Shown here piece by piece: positions 36,817 to 46,245 of a stretch of 64,000 nt of DNA; within the stretch, counting starts at the first letter, position 1, and the number at the start of each line of letters is the position of its first letter. Under the pieces are notes generated by a model. That model saw only the letters and a list, made by a program, of their open reading frames with translations. It had not been told where the DNA came from and ran no database searches. Position numbers and translations under genes: made by a program. The stretch is from Pseudomonas sp. (GTDB lineage: Bacteria > Pseudomonadota > Gammaproteobacteria > Pseudomonadales > Pseudomonadaceae): NCBI RefSeq assembly GCF_017744435.1, contig NZ_JAGIBG010000001.1:289556-353555 (forward strand). The letters are read 5' to 3'.

Positions 36817-38100
36817 ATGGCTAACACCCCCTACCCCCAGTCCTACTACGCCGCCTCGGCCAACCCGGTGCCGCCACGTCCGGCGCTGCAGGGTGAGGTG
36901 GAAACCGATATCTGCATCATCGGTGCCGGCTACACCGGCCTGTCCAGCGCGCTGTTCCTGCTGGAAAACGGCTTCAAGGTAAGCATCGTCGAAGCGGCCA
37001 AGGTCGGCTTCGGCGCATCGGGCCGCAACGGTGGCCAGATCGTCAACAGCTACAGCCGCGACATCGACGTCATCGAGCGCACCGTCGGCCCTAAAGAAGC
37101 ACAGCTGCTCGGCAAGATGGCCTTCGAAGGCGGCCGCATCATCCGTGAGCGCGTGGCCAAGTACAACATCCAGTGCGACCTGAAGGACGGCGGCGTGTTC
37201 GCCGCGCTGACCTCCAAGCAGATGGGGCACCTGGAGTCGCAAAAACGCCTGTGGGAACGCTTCGGCCACACCCAACTGGAGCTGATGGACCAGAAGCGCA
37301 TCCGTGAAGTGGTTGCCTGCGACAGCTATGTCGGCGGCATGCTGGACATGAGCGGCGGCCACATCCACCCGCTGAACCTGGCCCTGGGCGAAGCCGCCGC
37401 GGTCGAGTCGCTGGGCGGCATCATCTATGAGCAGACCCCGGCCATCCGCATCGAGCGTGGTGCCAACCCGGTGGTGCACACCCCGCAAGGTAAGATCCGC
37501 GCCAAGTTCATCATCGTTGCCGGCAACGCCTACCTGGGCAACCTGGTACCGGAACTGGCCGCCAAGTCGATGCCATGCGGCACCCAGGTAATCACCACCG
37601 AGCCGCTGGGCGAAGAACTGGCCCACACCCTGCTGCCGCAGGACTACTGTGTGGAAGACTGCAACTACCTGCTCGACTACTACCGCCTGACCAGCGACAA
37701 GCGCCTGATCTTCGGCGGTGGCGTGGTGTACGGTGCGCGCGACCCGGCCAACATCGAAGCGATCATTCGCCCGAAGATGCTCAAGGCCTTCCCGCAGCTG
37801 AAGAACGTCAAGATCGACTACGCCTGGACCGGCAACTTCCTGCTGACCCTGTCGCGTCTGCCACAGGTCGGCCGTATCGGCGACAACATCTACTACTCGC
37901 AGGGTTGCTCGGGCCACGGCGTGACCTACACCCACCTGGCGGGCAAGGTGCTGGCCGAGGCCCTGCGTGGCCAGGCCGAGCGTTTCGACGCCTTCGCCGG
38001 TCTGCCGCACTACCCGTTCCCGGGTGGCCAGATGCTGCGTGTACCGTTCAGCGCCATTGGTGCCTGGTACTACAGCCTGCGTGATCGTCTGGGCTTCTGA
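36817..38100 (+). CDS. FAD-dependent oxidase, gamma-glutamylputrescine oxidase (PuuB)-like
   Basis: A 427-aa DAO-type flavoprotein. The Rossmann motif IIGAGYTGLSSALFL begins near residue 33, and a GASGRNGGQIVNSY segment follows, where Cys/His covalent FAD attachment is absent as in PuuB. It matches the PuuB/OrdL group, which oxidises gamma-glutamyl-putrescine or related amines to aldehyde, H2O2 and ammonia. ATG 36817 has AGAGG upstream. No other polyamine genes flank it; the upstream neighbours are tRNA genes. It ends before the converging C39-like gene. Confidence 0.82.
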   Translation: MANTPYPQSYYAASANPVPPRPALQGEVETDICIIGAGYTGLSSALFLLENGFKVSIVEAAKVGFGASGRNGGQIVNSYSRDIDVIERTVGPKEAQLLGKMAFEGGRIIRERVAKYNIQCDLKDGGVFAALTSKQMGHLESQKRLWERFGHTQLELMDQKRIREVVACDSYVGGMLDMSGGHIHPLNLALGEAAAVESLGGIIYEQTPAIRIERGANPVVHTPQGKIRAKFIIVAGNAYLGNLVPELAAKSMPCGTQVITTEPLGEELAHTLLPQDYCVEDCNYLLDYYRLTSDKRLIFGGGVVYGARDPANIEAIIRPKMLKAFPQLKNVKIDYAWTGNFLLTLSRLPQVGRIGDNIYYSQGCSGHGVTYTHLAGKVLAEALRGQAERFDAFAGLPHYPFPGGQMLRVPFSAIGAWYYSLRDRLGF

Positions 38101-38162
38101 CGATGTAAGCAGGCCTGGCCTCTTCGCGGCGGTTCGGCGCGAAGAGGCCGGTGCAGGCAAAG

Positions 38163-38849
38163 TTATTTGTTCAGGCTACGCACGGCCTGTTTTGCCGCCA
38201 CTTCCTGGCCCGCCCGGGCCAGTTCGTCGGCAGCCTGCAGCCAACGCTGGCGGTCCACCTGGGCCGGCAGCTGGCGCGGGGGCTGCACCAGCACCGCCCA
38301 ACTCCCCTCCTTCGCCCACGCCGAGGCAAAGTCGTCGAACGCCATCAGCTGGCGCCGATGCATCCCCGAGCGCAGCAGCACGCGCTTCTTGAAGCTGTCA
38401 TAGCCGATCAGCACCGCGTAACGCGGTTCGCTCCACCACGCCGAACCTTCCTCGTAACGCAACAGCACCGGATTGCCGGCGGCCACCTGGGTCAGCAAGG
38501 CATCCAGCTGCTTGTCCAGCGGGTACACGACCATGCCGTACTCGCGGGCCACGCGCGGGATGCTGGTTTCCAGCGCATCGGCGCCCTTGGGCAGATTCAG
38601 CGGTTTGTCCAGCAGCCCCGGGGTGATCGGCGCACCTTGCTGCGAGAGCAGGGCGGCCAGGGCCATCGCGCCGCTGTGGTTGGCATTGCCGCGGTAGAAC
38701 GGCACGCTGCTGATTTCGACCCGCTGGGGCATGCCCTTGAGGCTTGCAGGGGGTGCGCTGGCGCAGCCGCCAAGGGTCGCGGCCACCAGGCAGACGGCCA
38801 ACAGCTGACGCGGGACGGTCGCCCAGCGCTTGCAGGAATGTTGCTCCAT
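38163..38849 (-). CDS. C39-peptidase-like lipoprotein lacking the catalytic Cys and His
   Basis: A 228-aa lipoprotein (lipobox LGGC at 26-29). The remainder resembles the C39-type papain-fold lipoproteins of pseudomonads: ISSVPFYRGN, GNPVLLRYEE, YAVLIGYD...VLLRSG and a C-terminal PPRQLPA. In active relatives the nucleophile sits in a QCGPAAL-type motif; here the equivalent is HSGAMAL, with Ser59. The His of a HYAVVVGYD-type strand is replaced by Arg143 (PRYAVLIGYD). So it is probably a non-peptidase scaffold or binding protein. It converges with the PuuB-like gene. Confidence 0.72.
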   Translation of the reverse strand: MEQHSCKRWATVPRQLLAVCLVAATLGGCASAPPASLKGMPQRVEISSVPFYRGNANHSGAMALAALLSQQGAPITPGLLDKPLNLPKGADALETSIPRVAREYGMVVYPLDKQLDALLTQVAAGNPVLLRYEEGSAWWSEPRYAVLIGYDSFKKRVLLRSGMHRRQLMAFDDFASAWAKEGSWAVLVQPPRQLPAQVDRQRWLQAADELARAGQEVAAKQAVRSLNK

Positions 38850-39061
38850 GGACACTCGCTTGTTCCGATGCCAGGCGGGCAGCGCCCGGCTCTGGCAGCG
38901 ATCATAGGACGCCGCGTTGCGCGGGTATAGTCCGACGAGAGATCGAAACCAATCGGCTTAAGCAATCGACCTTTGGTCAATGGAACGTCACGGCCGGGCA
39001 GCTAGACTAAAGCTGTGTCTGGAGGGCAAACCGCAGGTTGGCCCGAGAGAAGGAGGCACAC

Positions 39062-39241
39062 ATGAGCCTGACCATGGCAATCCTCATGCTGGTAGGTATG
39101 TGGCTGAGCGTCGCGGCCGCCATGCTGTGGGGTGTTCTGCGTATCGTGCGGCGTCATTCCCAGCATCACCACCTGCCACCGAAGGCCCTGGCCAAGGCGC
39201 AGCCCGTGCGCAGGGCGCGGCGGCATGCCGGGGTGCACTGA
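39062..39241 (+). CDS. Small single-pass membrane protein, 59 aa
   Basis: A hydrophobic N-terminal segment (LTMAILMLVGMWLSVAAAMLWGVL, about residues 3-26) is followed by a strongly basic tail rich in Arg, His and Lys, so a cytoplasmic-tail inner-membrane protein. GAAGGAGG 6-7 nt upstream of ATG 39062 is a very good ribosome binding site, supporting a real gene. No family recognised. A terminator follows the stop. Confidence 0.65.
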   Translation: MSLTMAILMLVGMWLSVAAAMLWGVLRIVRRHSQHHHLPPKALAKAQPVRRARRHAGVH

Positions 39242-39261
39242 GGTTTCTTCACCTGAATGCA

Positions 39262-39292
39262 AACGGGGCGCCAAGCGCCCCGTTGTTTTTTT
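39262..39292. terminator. Intrinsic terminator between converging genes
   Basis: AACGGGGCGC-CAA-GCGCCCCGTT then GTTTTTTT. It ends the small membrane-protein gene on the plus strand; the minus-strand reading lacks a long T-run, so it is mainly a plus-strand terminator ahead of the converging terC-like gene. Confidence 0.9.
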
Positions 39293-39294
39293 CA

Positions 39295-40047
39295 TCAGCC
39301 TTCAGCAGCTTCACGCTTGAGCCGCGCTCGGCGGGCCAGGATGTTGAGGATCTCGATCACCGTCGAGAAGGCCATCGCCGCATACACATACCCTTTCGGT
39401 ACATGGGCGCCAAAACCTTCGGCGATCAGCGTCATGCCGATCATGATCAGGAAGCCCAGGGCCAGCATCACCACCGTCGGGTTGTCATTGATGAAGTTAG
39501 CCAGCGGGTCGGCGGCCACCATCATGACGATGACTGCGGTGATCACGGCAATGATCATGATCGGCAGGTGCTCGGTCATGCCCACGGCAGTGATGATGCT
39601 GTCGACCGAGAAGACGATGTCCAGCAGCAGGATCTGGAAGATCGCCGCGGCAAAGCCCAGGGTGACCGTGTTGGAGACCTTGGCTTCTTCCTTGGCGCCG
39701 TGCGGGTCGACGTTCTCGTGAATCTCCTTGGTGGCCTTCCACAGCAGGAACAGGCCGCCGGCGATCAGGATCACGTCCTTCCACGAGAAGGCATTACCGA
39801 ACACCTCGAATACCGGGTCGGTCAACTGCACGATCCAGGCCACGGTGCTGAGCAGGGCCAGGCGCATGACCAGGGCCATGCTGATACCGATACGGCGTGC
39901 CTTGGAGCGGTATTCCACAGGCAGTTTGTTGGTCAGGATCGAGATGAAGATCAGGTTGTCGATACCCAGTACCACTTCCATGGCCACCAGCGTTGCCAGG
40001 GCGACCCAGGCGGTTGGGCTAGCGGCGAGTTCCAGCAAGTATTCCAT
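39295..40047 (-). CDS. TerC-family integral membrane protein
   Basis: A 250-aa protein with about seven hydrophobic segments and the TerC acidic motifs [15 protein letters not shown] (near residue 25) and [14 protein letters not shown] (near 143), which are thought to bind divalent metal. Family members support Mn2+ export or metal loading of secreted proteins, and in some plasmids tellurite resistance. No other ter genes are nearby here. It is downstream of the small lipoprotein gene on the same strand (28 bp apart). Confidence 0.88.
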   Translation of the reverse strand: MEYLLELAASPTAWVALATLVAMEVVLGIDNLIFISILTNKLPVEYRSKARRIGISMALVMRLALLSTVAWIVQLTDPVFEVFGNAFSWKDVILIAGGLFLLWKATKEIHENVDPHGAKEEAKVSNTVTLGFAAAIFQILLLDIVFSVDSIITAVGMTEHLPIMIIAVITAVIVMMVAADPLANFINDNPTVVMLALGFLIMIGMTLIAEGFGAHVPKGYVYAAMAFSTVIEILNILARRARLKREAAEG

Positions 40048-40075
40048 TGTTCAAATCCTGAAGCGGCGGTTGGGG

Positions 40076-40315
40076 TCAGATTTCTTGGGTGTGTGCTTTC
40101 TTCTCGGCGTCCTTGGGCTTTTGGCCCTCGTGACCGATGGCATCGCTCAACGCCTGCTGGGCGGCCTTGTTGGTGTCGTCGATGGCCTGCTTGGCCGACT
40201 TGGCGGCCTGGTCGAGCATCTGCTGGGCAGACTTCTCGGCCTGGTCGCAACCGGCCAGGCTGAACAGCGCCAGGGCCAGCACCAGCGGAGTGCCAATGGA
40301 TTTGAGTTGCAGCAT
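40076..40315 (-). CDS. Small helical lipoprotein
   Basis: A 79-aa lipoprotein with signal peptide and lipobox LAGC (residues 20-23). The rest is an amphipathic coiled-coil-like helix of repeats such as SAQQMLDQAAKSAKQAIDD, resembling OprI-like or other small lipoproteins without a known function. It begins 132 bp from the divergent nhaR start and precedes terC. Confidence 0.75.
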   Translation of the reverse strand: MLQLKSIGTPLVLALALFSLAGCDQAEKSAQQMLDQAAKSAKQAIDDTNKAAQQALSDAIGHEGQKPKDAEKKAHTQEI

Positions 40316-40447
40316 GGTGTCCTCGCTTGAAAAATCCCGGCGGCGCGAAGCGCCTGATGGGGTCGCATTCTAAAGACGCCAATACTTCAGGAAAATTCGT
40401 ATTTCCAGTGTGTATACTTCGGTTTTTCCGAATCGGGACCCGCGCGC

Positions 40448-41341
40448 TTGCTCAACTATCGCCAGCTTCACTACTTCTGGGCCGTGGCCAAGACCGGCAG
40501 CATCGCCCGCGCCAGCGAGCAGCTGAACCTGACGCCACAGACCATCAGCGGGCAGATCAGCCTGTTCGAGCAGACCTACGGGCTGGAGCTGTTCCAGCGC
40601 GTCGGCCGGCAACTGGAGCTGACCGAAACCGGCCGTCAGACGCTAGTCTACGCCGAGCAGATGTTCCAGATCGGCGGCGAGCTGGAGGCCATGCTCAGGG
40701 CTGGCCCGCAGGAGCAGATCCTGTTTCGCGTGGGGGTGGCCGACGTGGTGCCGAAGTCGATCGTCTATCGCCTGCTGGCGCCGACCATGGAGCTGGACGA
40801 GGTGCTGCGCATCAATTGCCGCGAAGACAAGCTCGAACGGCTGCTGGCAGACCTGGCGATCCAGCGCCTGGACCTGGTGATTTCCGACAGCCCGATGCCC
40901 AACCACCTGGACATCAAGGGCTACAGCCAGAAGCTCGGCGAATGCGGCCTGAGCTTCTTTGCCACCCCGGCCCTGGCCCGGCAACATGCCGGCCCCTTCC
41001 CCGCCTGCCTGCAGGATGCGCCGCTGCTGATTCCCGGCCCGGAAACCGTGGTGAGCAGCCGCCTGTTGCGTTGGCTGAGCGAACAGCAGGTGCAGCCGCA
41101 AATCGTTGGAGAGTTCGATGACAGTGCGTTGATGCAGGCATTCGGCCAGTCAGGCAGCGGGATTTTCGTCGCACCGAGCGTGATTGCCGAGGAAGTCTGC
41201 CGCCAGTATGGCGTCGAGCTGATTGGCCAGACCGAAGCGGTGCATGAGTCGTTCTATGCCATTTCGGTGGAGCGCAAGGTCAAGCACCCGGGGATCGTGG
41301 CGATTACCGAGGGCGCGCGGCGGGAGCTGTTTCACTGGTAG
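40448..41341 (+). CDS. nhaR: NhaR-type LysR regulator
   Basis: A 297-aa LysR-family regulator close to Nha[24 protein letters not shown], ending with [19 protein letters not shown], and an effector domain with [13 protein letters not shown] and [15 protein letters not shown], both typical of NhaR. NhaR activates sodium/proton antiporter and pga-type genes in enterobacteria; no antiporter is adjacent here. The start is TTG 40448; the reading frame has no upstream ATG, and the N-terminal homology begins there. Confidence 0.82.
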   Translation: MLNYRQLHYFWAVAKTGSIARASEQLNLTPQTISGQISLFEQTYGLELFQRVGRQLELTETGRQTLVYAEQMFQIGGELEAMLRAGPQEQILFRVGVADVVPKSIVYRLLAPTMELDEVLRINCREDKLERLLADLAIQRLDLVISDSPMPNHLDIKGYSQKLGECGLSFFATPALARQHAGPFPACLQDAPLLIPGPETVVSSRLLRWLSEQQVQPQIVGEFDDSALMQAFGQSGSGIFVAPSVIAEEVCRQYGVELIGQTEAVHESFYAISVERKVKHPGIVAITEGARRELFHW

Positions 41342-41415
41342 TGGCTGCCGGCGATAGGGCCCGGCCTGATTGTGCTAAAGTCGCGCCCTTTGAAGATTCC
41401 GAGACTCCGCTGCAC

Positions 41416-42627
41416 ATGACGCCTGTTTTCCGCCTCCTCAACCGCACCAGCCTGGTGACCCAGATCGTCATCGGCCTGGTCGCCGGCATCGCCCTGGCCC
41501 TGCTGGCGCCTGCCATCGCCCGTGACCTGGGCTTCCTCGGCAAAGTGTTCGTCAGCGCCCTGAAGGCCGTCGCGCCGGTGCTGGTGTTCATTCTGGTCAT
41601 GGCGTCGATCGCCAACCACCGCCACGGCCAGGAAACCCACATCCGCCCGATCCTCTGGCTTTATCTGCTGGGCACCTTCGCCGCCGCCGTGGTGGCCGTG
41701 GTCGCCAGCATGCTGTTCCCTTCGCAGCTGGCCCTGAGTACCAGCGAGGCGACCCTGAGCGCGCCAGGCGGCATCGTCGAGGTGATGCAGAACCTGCTGT
41801 TGAGCGCGGTCGACAACCCGGTGAACGCCTTGCTCAACGCCAACTTCATCGGTGTGCTGACCTGGGCCATCGGCCTGGGCGTGGCCCTGCGCCACGCTGG
41901 CGATACCACCCGCACCGTGGTCGAGGACCTGTCCAACGGCGTGACCTTGATCGTGCGTGTGGTGATCCGCTTCGCCCCGCTAGGCATCTTCGGGCTGGTC
42001 AGCTCGACTTTGGCCCAGTCTGGCCTCGGCGCCCTGCTTGGCTACCTGCACCTGCTGGGTGTGCTGATCGGCTGCATGCTGTTCGTGGCGCTGGTGATGA
42101 ACCCGCTGATCGTGTTCTGGAAGATCCGCCGCAACCCTTACCCGCTGACCTTGCTGTGCTTGCGCGAAAGCGGTATTACCGCGTTCTTCACCCGCAGCTC
42201 GGCGGCCAACATCCCGGTCAACCTGGCGCTGTCGGAGCGCCTGGGGCTGCATGAGGACACCTATTCGGTGTCAATCCCGCTGGGGGCGACCATCAACATG
42301 GCCGGCGCGGCGATCACCATCACCGTGCTGACCCTGGCGGCGGTGCATACCCTGGGCATCCCGGTCGACTTGCCGACGGCGGTGCTGCTGAGCCTGGTGG
42401 CTGCAATTTGTGCCTGCGGTGCCTCTGGGGTCGCGGGTGGTTCGCTGCTGCTGATTCCGCTGGCGTGCAGCCTGTTCGGCATCCCCAGCGAAATTGCCAT
42501 GCAGGTGGTGGCGGTGGGCTTCATCATTGGCGTGCTGCAGGATTCGGCGGAGACGGCGCTGAATTCTTCGACCGATGTGTTGTTCACTGCGGCGGCTTGC
42601 CAGGCAGAAGTGCGGCGTAACGCTTGA
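41416..42627 (+). CDS. sstT: Serine/threonine:sodium symporter SstT
   Basis: A 403-aa DAACS-family Na+ symporter importing serine and threonine. About eight membrane segments plus re-entrant loops; conserved [20 protein letters not shown] and [16 protein letters not shown] signatures match SstT. ATG 41416 gives the usual [15 protein letters not shown]-terminus. It is 74 bp downstream of nhaR on the same strand, with a small REP-like stem between them. Confidence 0.92.
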   Translation: MTPVFRLLNRTSLVTQIVIGLVAGIALALLAPAIARDLGFLGKVFVSALKAVAPVLVFILVMASIANHRHGQETHIRPILWLYLLGTFAAAVVAVVASMLFPSQLALSTSEATLSAPGGIVEVMQNLLLSAVDNPVNALLNANFIGVLTWAIGLGVALRHAGDTTRTVVEDLSNGVTLIVRVVIRFAPLGIFGLVSSTLAQSGLGALLGYLHLLGVLIGCMLFVALVMNPLIVFWKIRRNPYPLTLLCLRESGITAFFTRSSAANIPVNLALSERLGLHEDTYSVSIPLGATINMAGAAITITVLTLAAVHTLGIPVDLPTAVLLSLVAAICACGASGVAGGSLLLIPLACSLFGIPSEIAMQVVAVGFIIGVLQDSAETALNSSTDVLFTAAACQAEVRRNA

Positions 42628-42633
42628 GATTGC

Positions 42634-42694
42634 CGGGGCCGCTTTGCGGCCCTTTCGCAGCGGTTCGTCGCCACGACAAGCCAGCTCCCACAGG
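42634..42694. repeat. REP-type palindromic element
   Basis: GGGGCCGCTTTGCGGCCC stem followed by a mirror half ending in CTCCCACAGG, just after sstT. Confidence 0.6.
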
Positions 42695-42780
42695 TATTGC
42701 GCAGGCCGCAAGAGCGGTGATTGCTTAAGCCTGGCGCTTTACCTACGCTAGTGGCCTTTCCCCAGCAATGAGACAGGGCC

Positions 42781-43428
42781 ATGTCAGAACACGAAACCGC
42801 AGGCGAAGGCCGCTTCAGCAGCATCGAGATCCGCATTCTCGGTGCGCTGATCGAGAAGCAGGCCACCAGCCCGGAAAGCTACCCGCTGACCCTCAACGCC
42901 CTGGTCCTGGCCTGTAACCAGAAGACCAGCCGGGAACCGGTCATGAACCTCACCCAAGGCCAGGTCGGCCAGGCCCTGCGCGCCCTCGAGGGCCAGGACA
43001 TGACCCGCCTGCAGATGGGCAGCCGCGCCGACCGCTGGGAACAGCGAGTGGACAAGGCCCTGGAGCTGGTCCCGGCGCAGCTGGTGCTGATGGGCCTGCT
43101 GTTCCTGCGAGGGCCTCAGACCCTCAACGAGCTGCTGACCCGCAGCAACCGCCTGCACGACTTCGACGATACCGAGCAGATCCAGCATCAGCTCGAACGC
43201 CTGATTTCGCGCGACCTGGCCCTGCACCTGCCACGCCAGGCCGGGCAGCGGGAAGACCGCTATACCCATGCCCTCGGTGATCCGGCGGAAATCGAAGCCA
43301 TTCTGGCCGCGCGCCAGCAGGAAGGTGGCGTTCGCGGCAGTGGCGGCACTGTCTCGGAAGAGCGCATTGAAGCCCTGGAAGCGCGGATCGCGGCGCTGGA
43401 GGCACGCCTGGCCGATCTGGAAGGCTGA
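42781..43428 (+). CDS. YceH family protein (DUF480)
   Basis: A 215-aa YceH protein with two winged-helix-like units ([25 protein letters not shown], then [22 protein letters not shown]) and a C-terminal coiled coil ([21 protein letters not shown]). Role unknown; YceH proteins are widespread in proteobacteria. It stands alone and converges with a short gene 5 bp away. Confidence 0.9.
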   Translation: MSEHETAGEGRFSSIEIRILGALIEKQATSPESYPLTLNALVLACNQKTSREPVMNLTQGQVGQALRALEGQDMTRLQMGSRADRWEQRVDKALELVPAQLVLMGLLFLRGPQTLNELLTRSNRLHDFDDTEQIQHQLERLISRDLALHLPRQAGQREDRYTHALGDPAEIEAILAARQQEGGVRGSGGTVSEERIEALEARIAALEARLADLEG

Positions 43429-43433
43429 GCCGC

Positions 43434-43622
43434 CTAGGGTTCAGGGTCAGGGAAGTTGCGACAGCTCTTGCGCTCGGCCAGCTCCCGGTCACTGGGGCGC
43501 TGGTCGACGAATACGGTGCGGCCGTCGGCGTAGATCTCGAGGTAGCCCCAGTGCAGATCCTGCTCCTTCTGCCCGGGCTTGGGGGGGACTAGCCACCAGG
43601 GTTCGCGGCTGATCAGGGTCAT
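43434..43622 (-). CDS. Conserved hypothetical protein, 62 aa
   Basis: A small protein starting MTLISREPWWLVPPKPGQKE, rich in Trp and Pro in its first third, soluble, no signal peptide. AGGAA 8 nt upstream of ATG 43622 supports the start. Family not recognised. It converges with the YceH gene with a 5-bp gap, suggesting both are real. A REP pair lies on its upstream side. Confidence 0.6.
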   Translation of the reverse strand: MTLISREPWWLVPPKPGQKEQDLHWGYLEIYADGRTVFVDQRPSDRELAERKSCRNFPDPEP

Positions 43623-43686
43623 GGTGAAGTTCCTGAGGGTGTCTGCGCTAAGCATAGACACCCTCAGGTTTTGCTTTGTCAGTGCC

Positions 43687-43780
43687 GGCCCTTTCGCGGC
43701 TAAAGCCGCTCCCACAGGTCAACCACAGGCCTAATGGGCAGTGATTTCCCTGTGAGAGCGGCTTTAGCCGCGAAGAGGCC
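43687..43780. repeat. REP pair (BIME)
   Basis: Two inverted REP elements (43687-43718 and 43749-43780) with cores GCGGCTAAAGCCGCTCCCACAGG-type and its mirror CCTGTGAGAGCGGCTTTAGCC, facing each other. It is downstream of ahpF on the minus strand. Confidence 0.85.
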
Positions 43781-43789
43781 AGTGCAGGC

Positions 43790-45352
43790 TTACGCCGGTG
43801 CCGAAGTGCGGATCAGGTGATCGAACGCCGCCAGCGAAGCCTTGGCACCCTCGCCCACCGCAATGACGATCTGCTTGTACGGCACGGTGGTCACGTCACC
43901 GGCGGCAAACACACCTGGCACACTGGTCTGGCCCTTGGCGTCGACGATGATCTCGCCACGCGGCGACAGCTCGACCGTGCCTTTGAGCCAATCGGTGTTC
44001 GGCAGCAGGCCGATCTGCACGAAGATGCCTTCCAGCGCCAGGTCATGCACCTCATCGGTGCTGCGGTCCTTGTAACGCAAGCCCGTCACTTTCTCGCCAT
44101 TACCGACCACTTCGGTGGTCAGCGCGCTGGTGATCACCTTGACGTTCGGCAGGCTGTGCAGCTTGCGCTGCAGCACCGCGTCGGCACGCAGCTGGCTGTC
44201 GAACTCGATCAGCGTCACCTGGGCGACGATACCGGCCAGGTCGATGGCCGCTTCCACGCCGGAGTTGCCGCCGCCGATCACCGCCACGCGCTTGCCCTTG
44301 AACAGCGGGCCGTCACAGTGCGGGCAGTAGGCCACGCCACGGGCGCGGTATTCCTGCTCGCCCGGCACGTTCATTTCGCGCCAGCGGGCGCCCGTGGCGA
44401 GGATCACGGTCTTGGCCTTGAGCGAGGCGCCGCCGGCCAGGCGCACTTCGTGCAAGCCGCCGTCGGTGGCCGGGATCAGCGCTTCGCCGCGCTGCAGGTT
44501 CATGATGTCGACGTCGTACTGCTTGACGTGTTCTTCCAGCGCCGTGGCCAGCTTCGGCCCTTCGGTCTCCTGTACCGAGATGAAGTTCTCGATGGCCAGT
44601 GTGTCGAGCACCTGGCCGCCGAAACGCTCGGCAGCGACACCGGTGCGGATGCCTTTGCGTGCGGCATAGATGGCCGCTGCGGCGCCGGCAGGCCCACCGC
44701 CGACCACCAGCACGTCGAAGGCGTCCTTGGCGTTGATCTTCTCGGCCTGGCGTGCACCGGCATTGGTGTCGATCTTGCCGAGAATTTCTTCAAGGCCCAT
44801 GCGGCCCTGGCCGAACACTTCGCCATTCAGGTAGATGCTCGGTACCGCCATGATCTTGCGCGACTCGACTTCATCCTGGAACAGCGCACCGTCGATGGCC
44901 ACGTGGCGCACATTGGGGTTGAGCACCGCCATCAGGTTCAGCGCCTGGACCACGTCCGGGCAGTTCTGGCACGACAGCGAGAAGTAGGTTTCGAAGGTGA
45001 ACTCGCCTTCCAGTGCCTGGATCTGCTCGATCACTTCGGCGCTGGCCTTGGACGGATGGCCGCCGACTTGCAGCAGCGCCAGCACCAGGGAGGTGAATTC
45101 GTGGCCCATGGGGATGCCGGCGAAACGCAGGCTGATGTCGGCTCCCGGGCGGTTCAGCGAGAACGAAGGGCGACGGGCATCGCTGCCGTCCGCACTGAAG
45201 GTAATGAGGTTCGACAGGCCGGCGATTTCCACCAGCAGGTCGTGCAATTCGCGGGACTTCGCGCCGTCGTCGAGGGAGGCAACGATCTCGATCGGCTGGG
45301 TGACCCGCTCCAGGTAGGTTTTCAGTTGCGATTTAAGCGTGGCGTCCAACAT
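43790..45352 (-). CDS. ahpF: Alkyl hydroperoxide reductase subunit F
   Basis: A 520-aa NADH-dependent flavoprotein that reduces AhpC. It has an N-terminal glutaredoxin-like NTD with [12 protein letters not shown] (CxxC about 128-131), an FAD-binding domain ([23 protein letters not shown]), the redox-active CPHC pair ([12 protein letters not shown]), an NADH-binding [10 protein letters not shown] motif, and the C-terminal [17 protein letters not shown] 45352 was preferred over 45385. It is 125 bp downstream of ahpC, past a terminator-like hairpin. Confidence 0.96.
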   Translation of the reverse strand: MLDATLKSQLKTYLERVTQPIEIVASLDDGAKSRELHDLLVEIAGLSNLITFSADGSDARRPSFSLNRPGADISLRFAGIPMGHEFTSLVLALLQVGGHPSKASAEVIEQIQALEGEFTFETYFSLSCQNCPDVVQALNLMAVLNPNVRHVAIDGALFQDEVESRKIMAVPSIYLNGEVFGQGRMGLEEILGKIDTNAGARQAEKINAKDAFDVLVVGGGPAGAAAAIYAARKGIRTGVAAERFGGQVLDTLAIENFISVQETEGPKLATALEEHVKQYDVDIMNLQRGEALIPATDGGLHEVRLAGGASLKAKTVILATGARWREMNVPGEQEYRARGVAYCPHCDGPLFKGKRVAVIGGGNSGVEAAIDLAGIVAQVTLIEFDSQLRADAVLQRKLHSLPNVKVITSALTTEVVGNGEKVTGLRYKDRSTDEVHDLALEGIFVQIGLLPNTDWLKGTVELSPRGEIIVDAKGQTSVPGVFAAGDVTTVPYKQIVIAVGEGAKASLAAFDHLIRTSAPA

Positions 45353-45383
45353 ACGGGCGATTCCTTTTTCAAAACTCGGATAC

Positions 45384-45416
45384 AAAAACGCCCAGGCGAG
45401 GTCGCCCGGGCGCTTT
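45384..45416 (-). terminator. Terminator between ahpC and ahpF
   Basis: On the minus strand a GC-rich stem (GCGCCCGGGCGA pairing with TCGCCTGGGCG, one bulged position) followed by TTTTTGT. Expected to limit readthrough, so that AhpC is made in excess over AhpF. Confidence 0.75.
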
Positions 45417-45477
45417 TACGGGGCGGTAGGTACTTCAGCTTTGGCGGCTGCTTACCGCCCGCGACTGCTTCACAGTC

Positions 45478-46041
45478 TTAGATCTTGCCGACCAGGTCCA
45501 GGGAAGGGGCGAGAGTAGCTTCGCCTTCTTTCCACTTGGCCGGGCAGACTTCGCCTGGGTGAGCGGCAACGTACTGGGCAGCCTTCACTTTGCGCAGCAG
45601 CTCGGCTGCGTCGCGGCCAACGCCACCGTCGTTCAGTTCGACGATCTTGATCTGGCCTTCCGGGTTGATCACGAAGGTACCGCGATCGGCCAGGCCGGCT
45701 TCTTCGATCAGCACGTCGAAGTTGCGCGAGATGACGTGGGTCGGGTCACCGATCAGCGGGTACTGGATCTTGCCGATGGTGTCCGAAGTGTCGTGCCAGG
45801 CTTTGTGGGTGAAGTGGGTGTCGGTCGACACGCCGTAGATTTCCACGCCCAGCTTCTGGAACTCGGCGTAGTTGTCGGCGAGGTCACCCAGCTCGGTCGG
45901 GCAAACGAAGGTGAAGTCGGCCGGGTAGAAGAACACGACGGACCACTTGCCTTTCAGGTCGGCTTCGCTGACCTGAACGAACTCGCCCTTGTGGTAGGCG
46001 GTGGCGTTGAACGGTTTGACCTGGCTGTTGATGATTGGCAT
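45478..46041 (-). CDS. ahpC: Alkyl hydroperoxide reductase subunit C (peroxiredoxin)
   Basis: A 187-aa typical 2-Cys peroxiredoxin. The peroxidatic Cys is in FTFVCPTEL (about residue 47), and the resolving Cys in [10 protein letters not shown] (about 165). It reduces H2O2 and organic peroxides and is recycled by AhpF. An OxyR-like site lies upstream. The N-terminus [13 protein letters not shown] is canonical. Confidence 0.97.
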   Translation of the reverse strand: MPIINSQVKPFNATAYHKGEFVQVSEADLKGKWSVVFFYPADFTFVCPTELGDLADNYAEFQKLGVEIYGVSTDTHFTHKAWHDTSDTIGKIQYPLIGDPTHVISRNFDVLIEEAGLADRGTFVINPEGQIKIVELNDGGVGRDAAELLRKVKAAQYVAAHPGEVCPAKWKEGEATLAPSLDLVGKI

Positions 46042-46113
46042 GAGAGACGCTCCTTCATGGGGTTGGAATCAGTTGATGGAGAGAATCCTAACCGCTGGTC
46101 CCGATAAAGGCTC

Positions 46114-46150
46114 ATTGGCAAAGCTCATGCTTGTGATTGGTTTTGGCTAT
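46114..46150. promoter_or_regulatory. OxyR-like binding site upstream of ahpC
   Basis: On the ahpC strand ATAGCCAAAACCAAT (46136-46150) matches 13 of 15 positions counting free ones of the ATAGNTNNNANCTAT OxyR half, and a weaker copy ATGAGCTTTGCCAAT begins exactly 22 bp later (46114-46128). The tandem spacing is that of OxyR tetramer sites. The second half is poor. Confidence 0.4.
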
Positions 46151-46245
46151 AACCAGGGATAATTAATAGAAGGGAATGGGCTGAGCAAAGGATTGCGGGG
46201 TATTCAAGACCCCATCGCCGGTTGTCGGCGATGGGGCCAGTTGCA

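Noticed and set aside
39295-40047. Tellurite resistance island
   Set aside because: Only a TerC-family membrane protein is present, with no terA/B/D/E or terZ neighbours; the DUF533/TerB-like gene at 920 is unrelated and far away.
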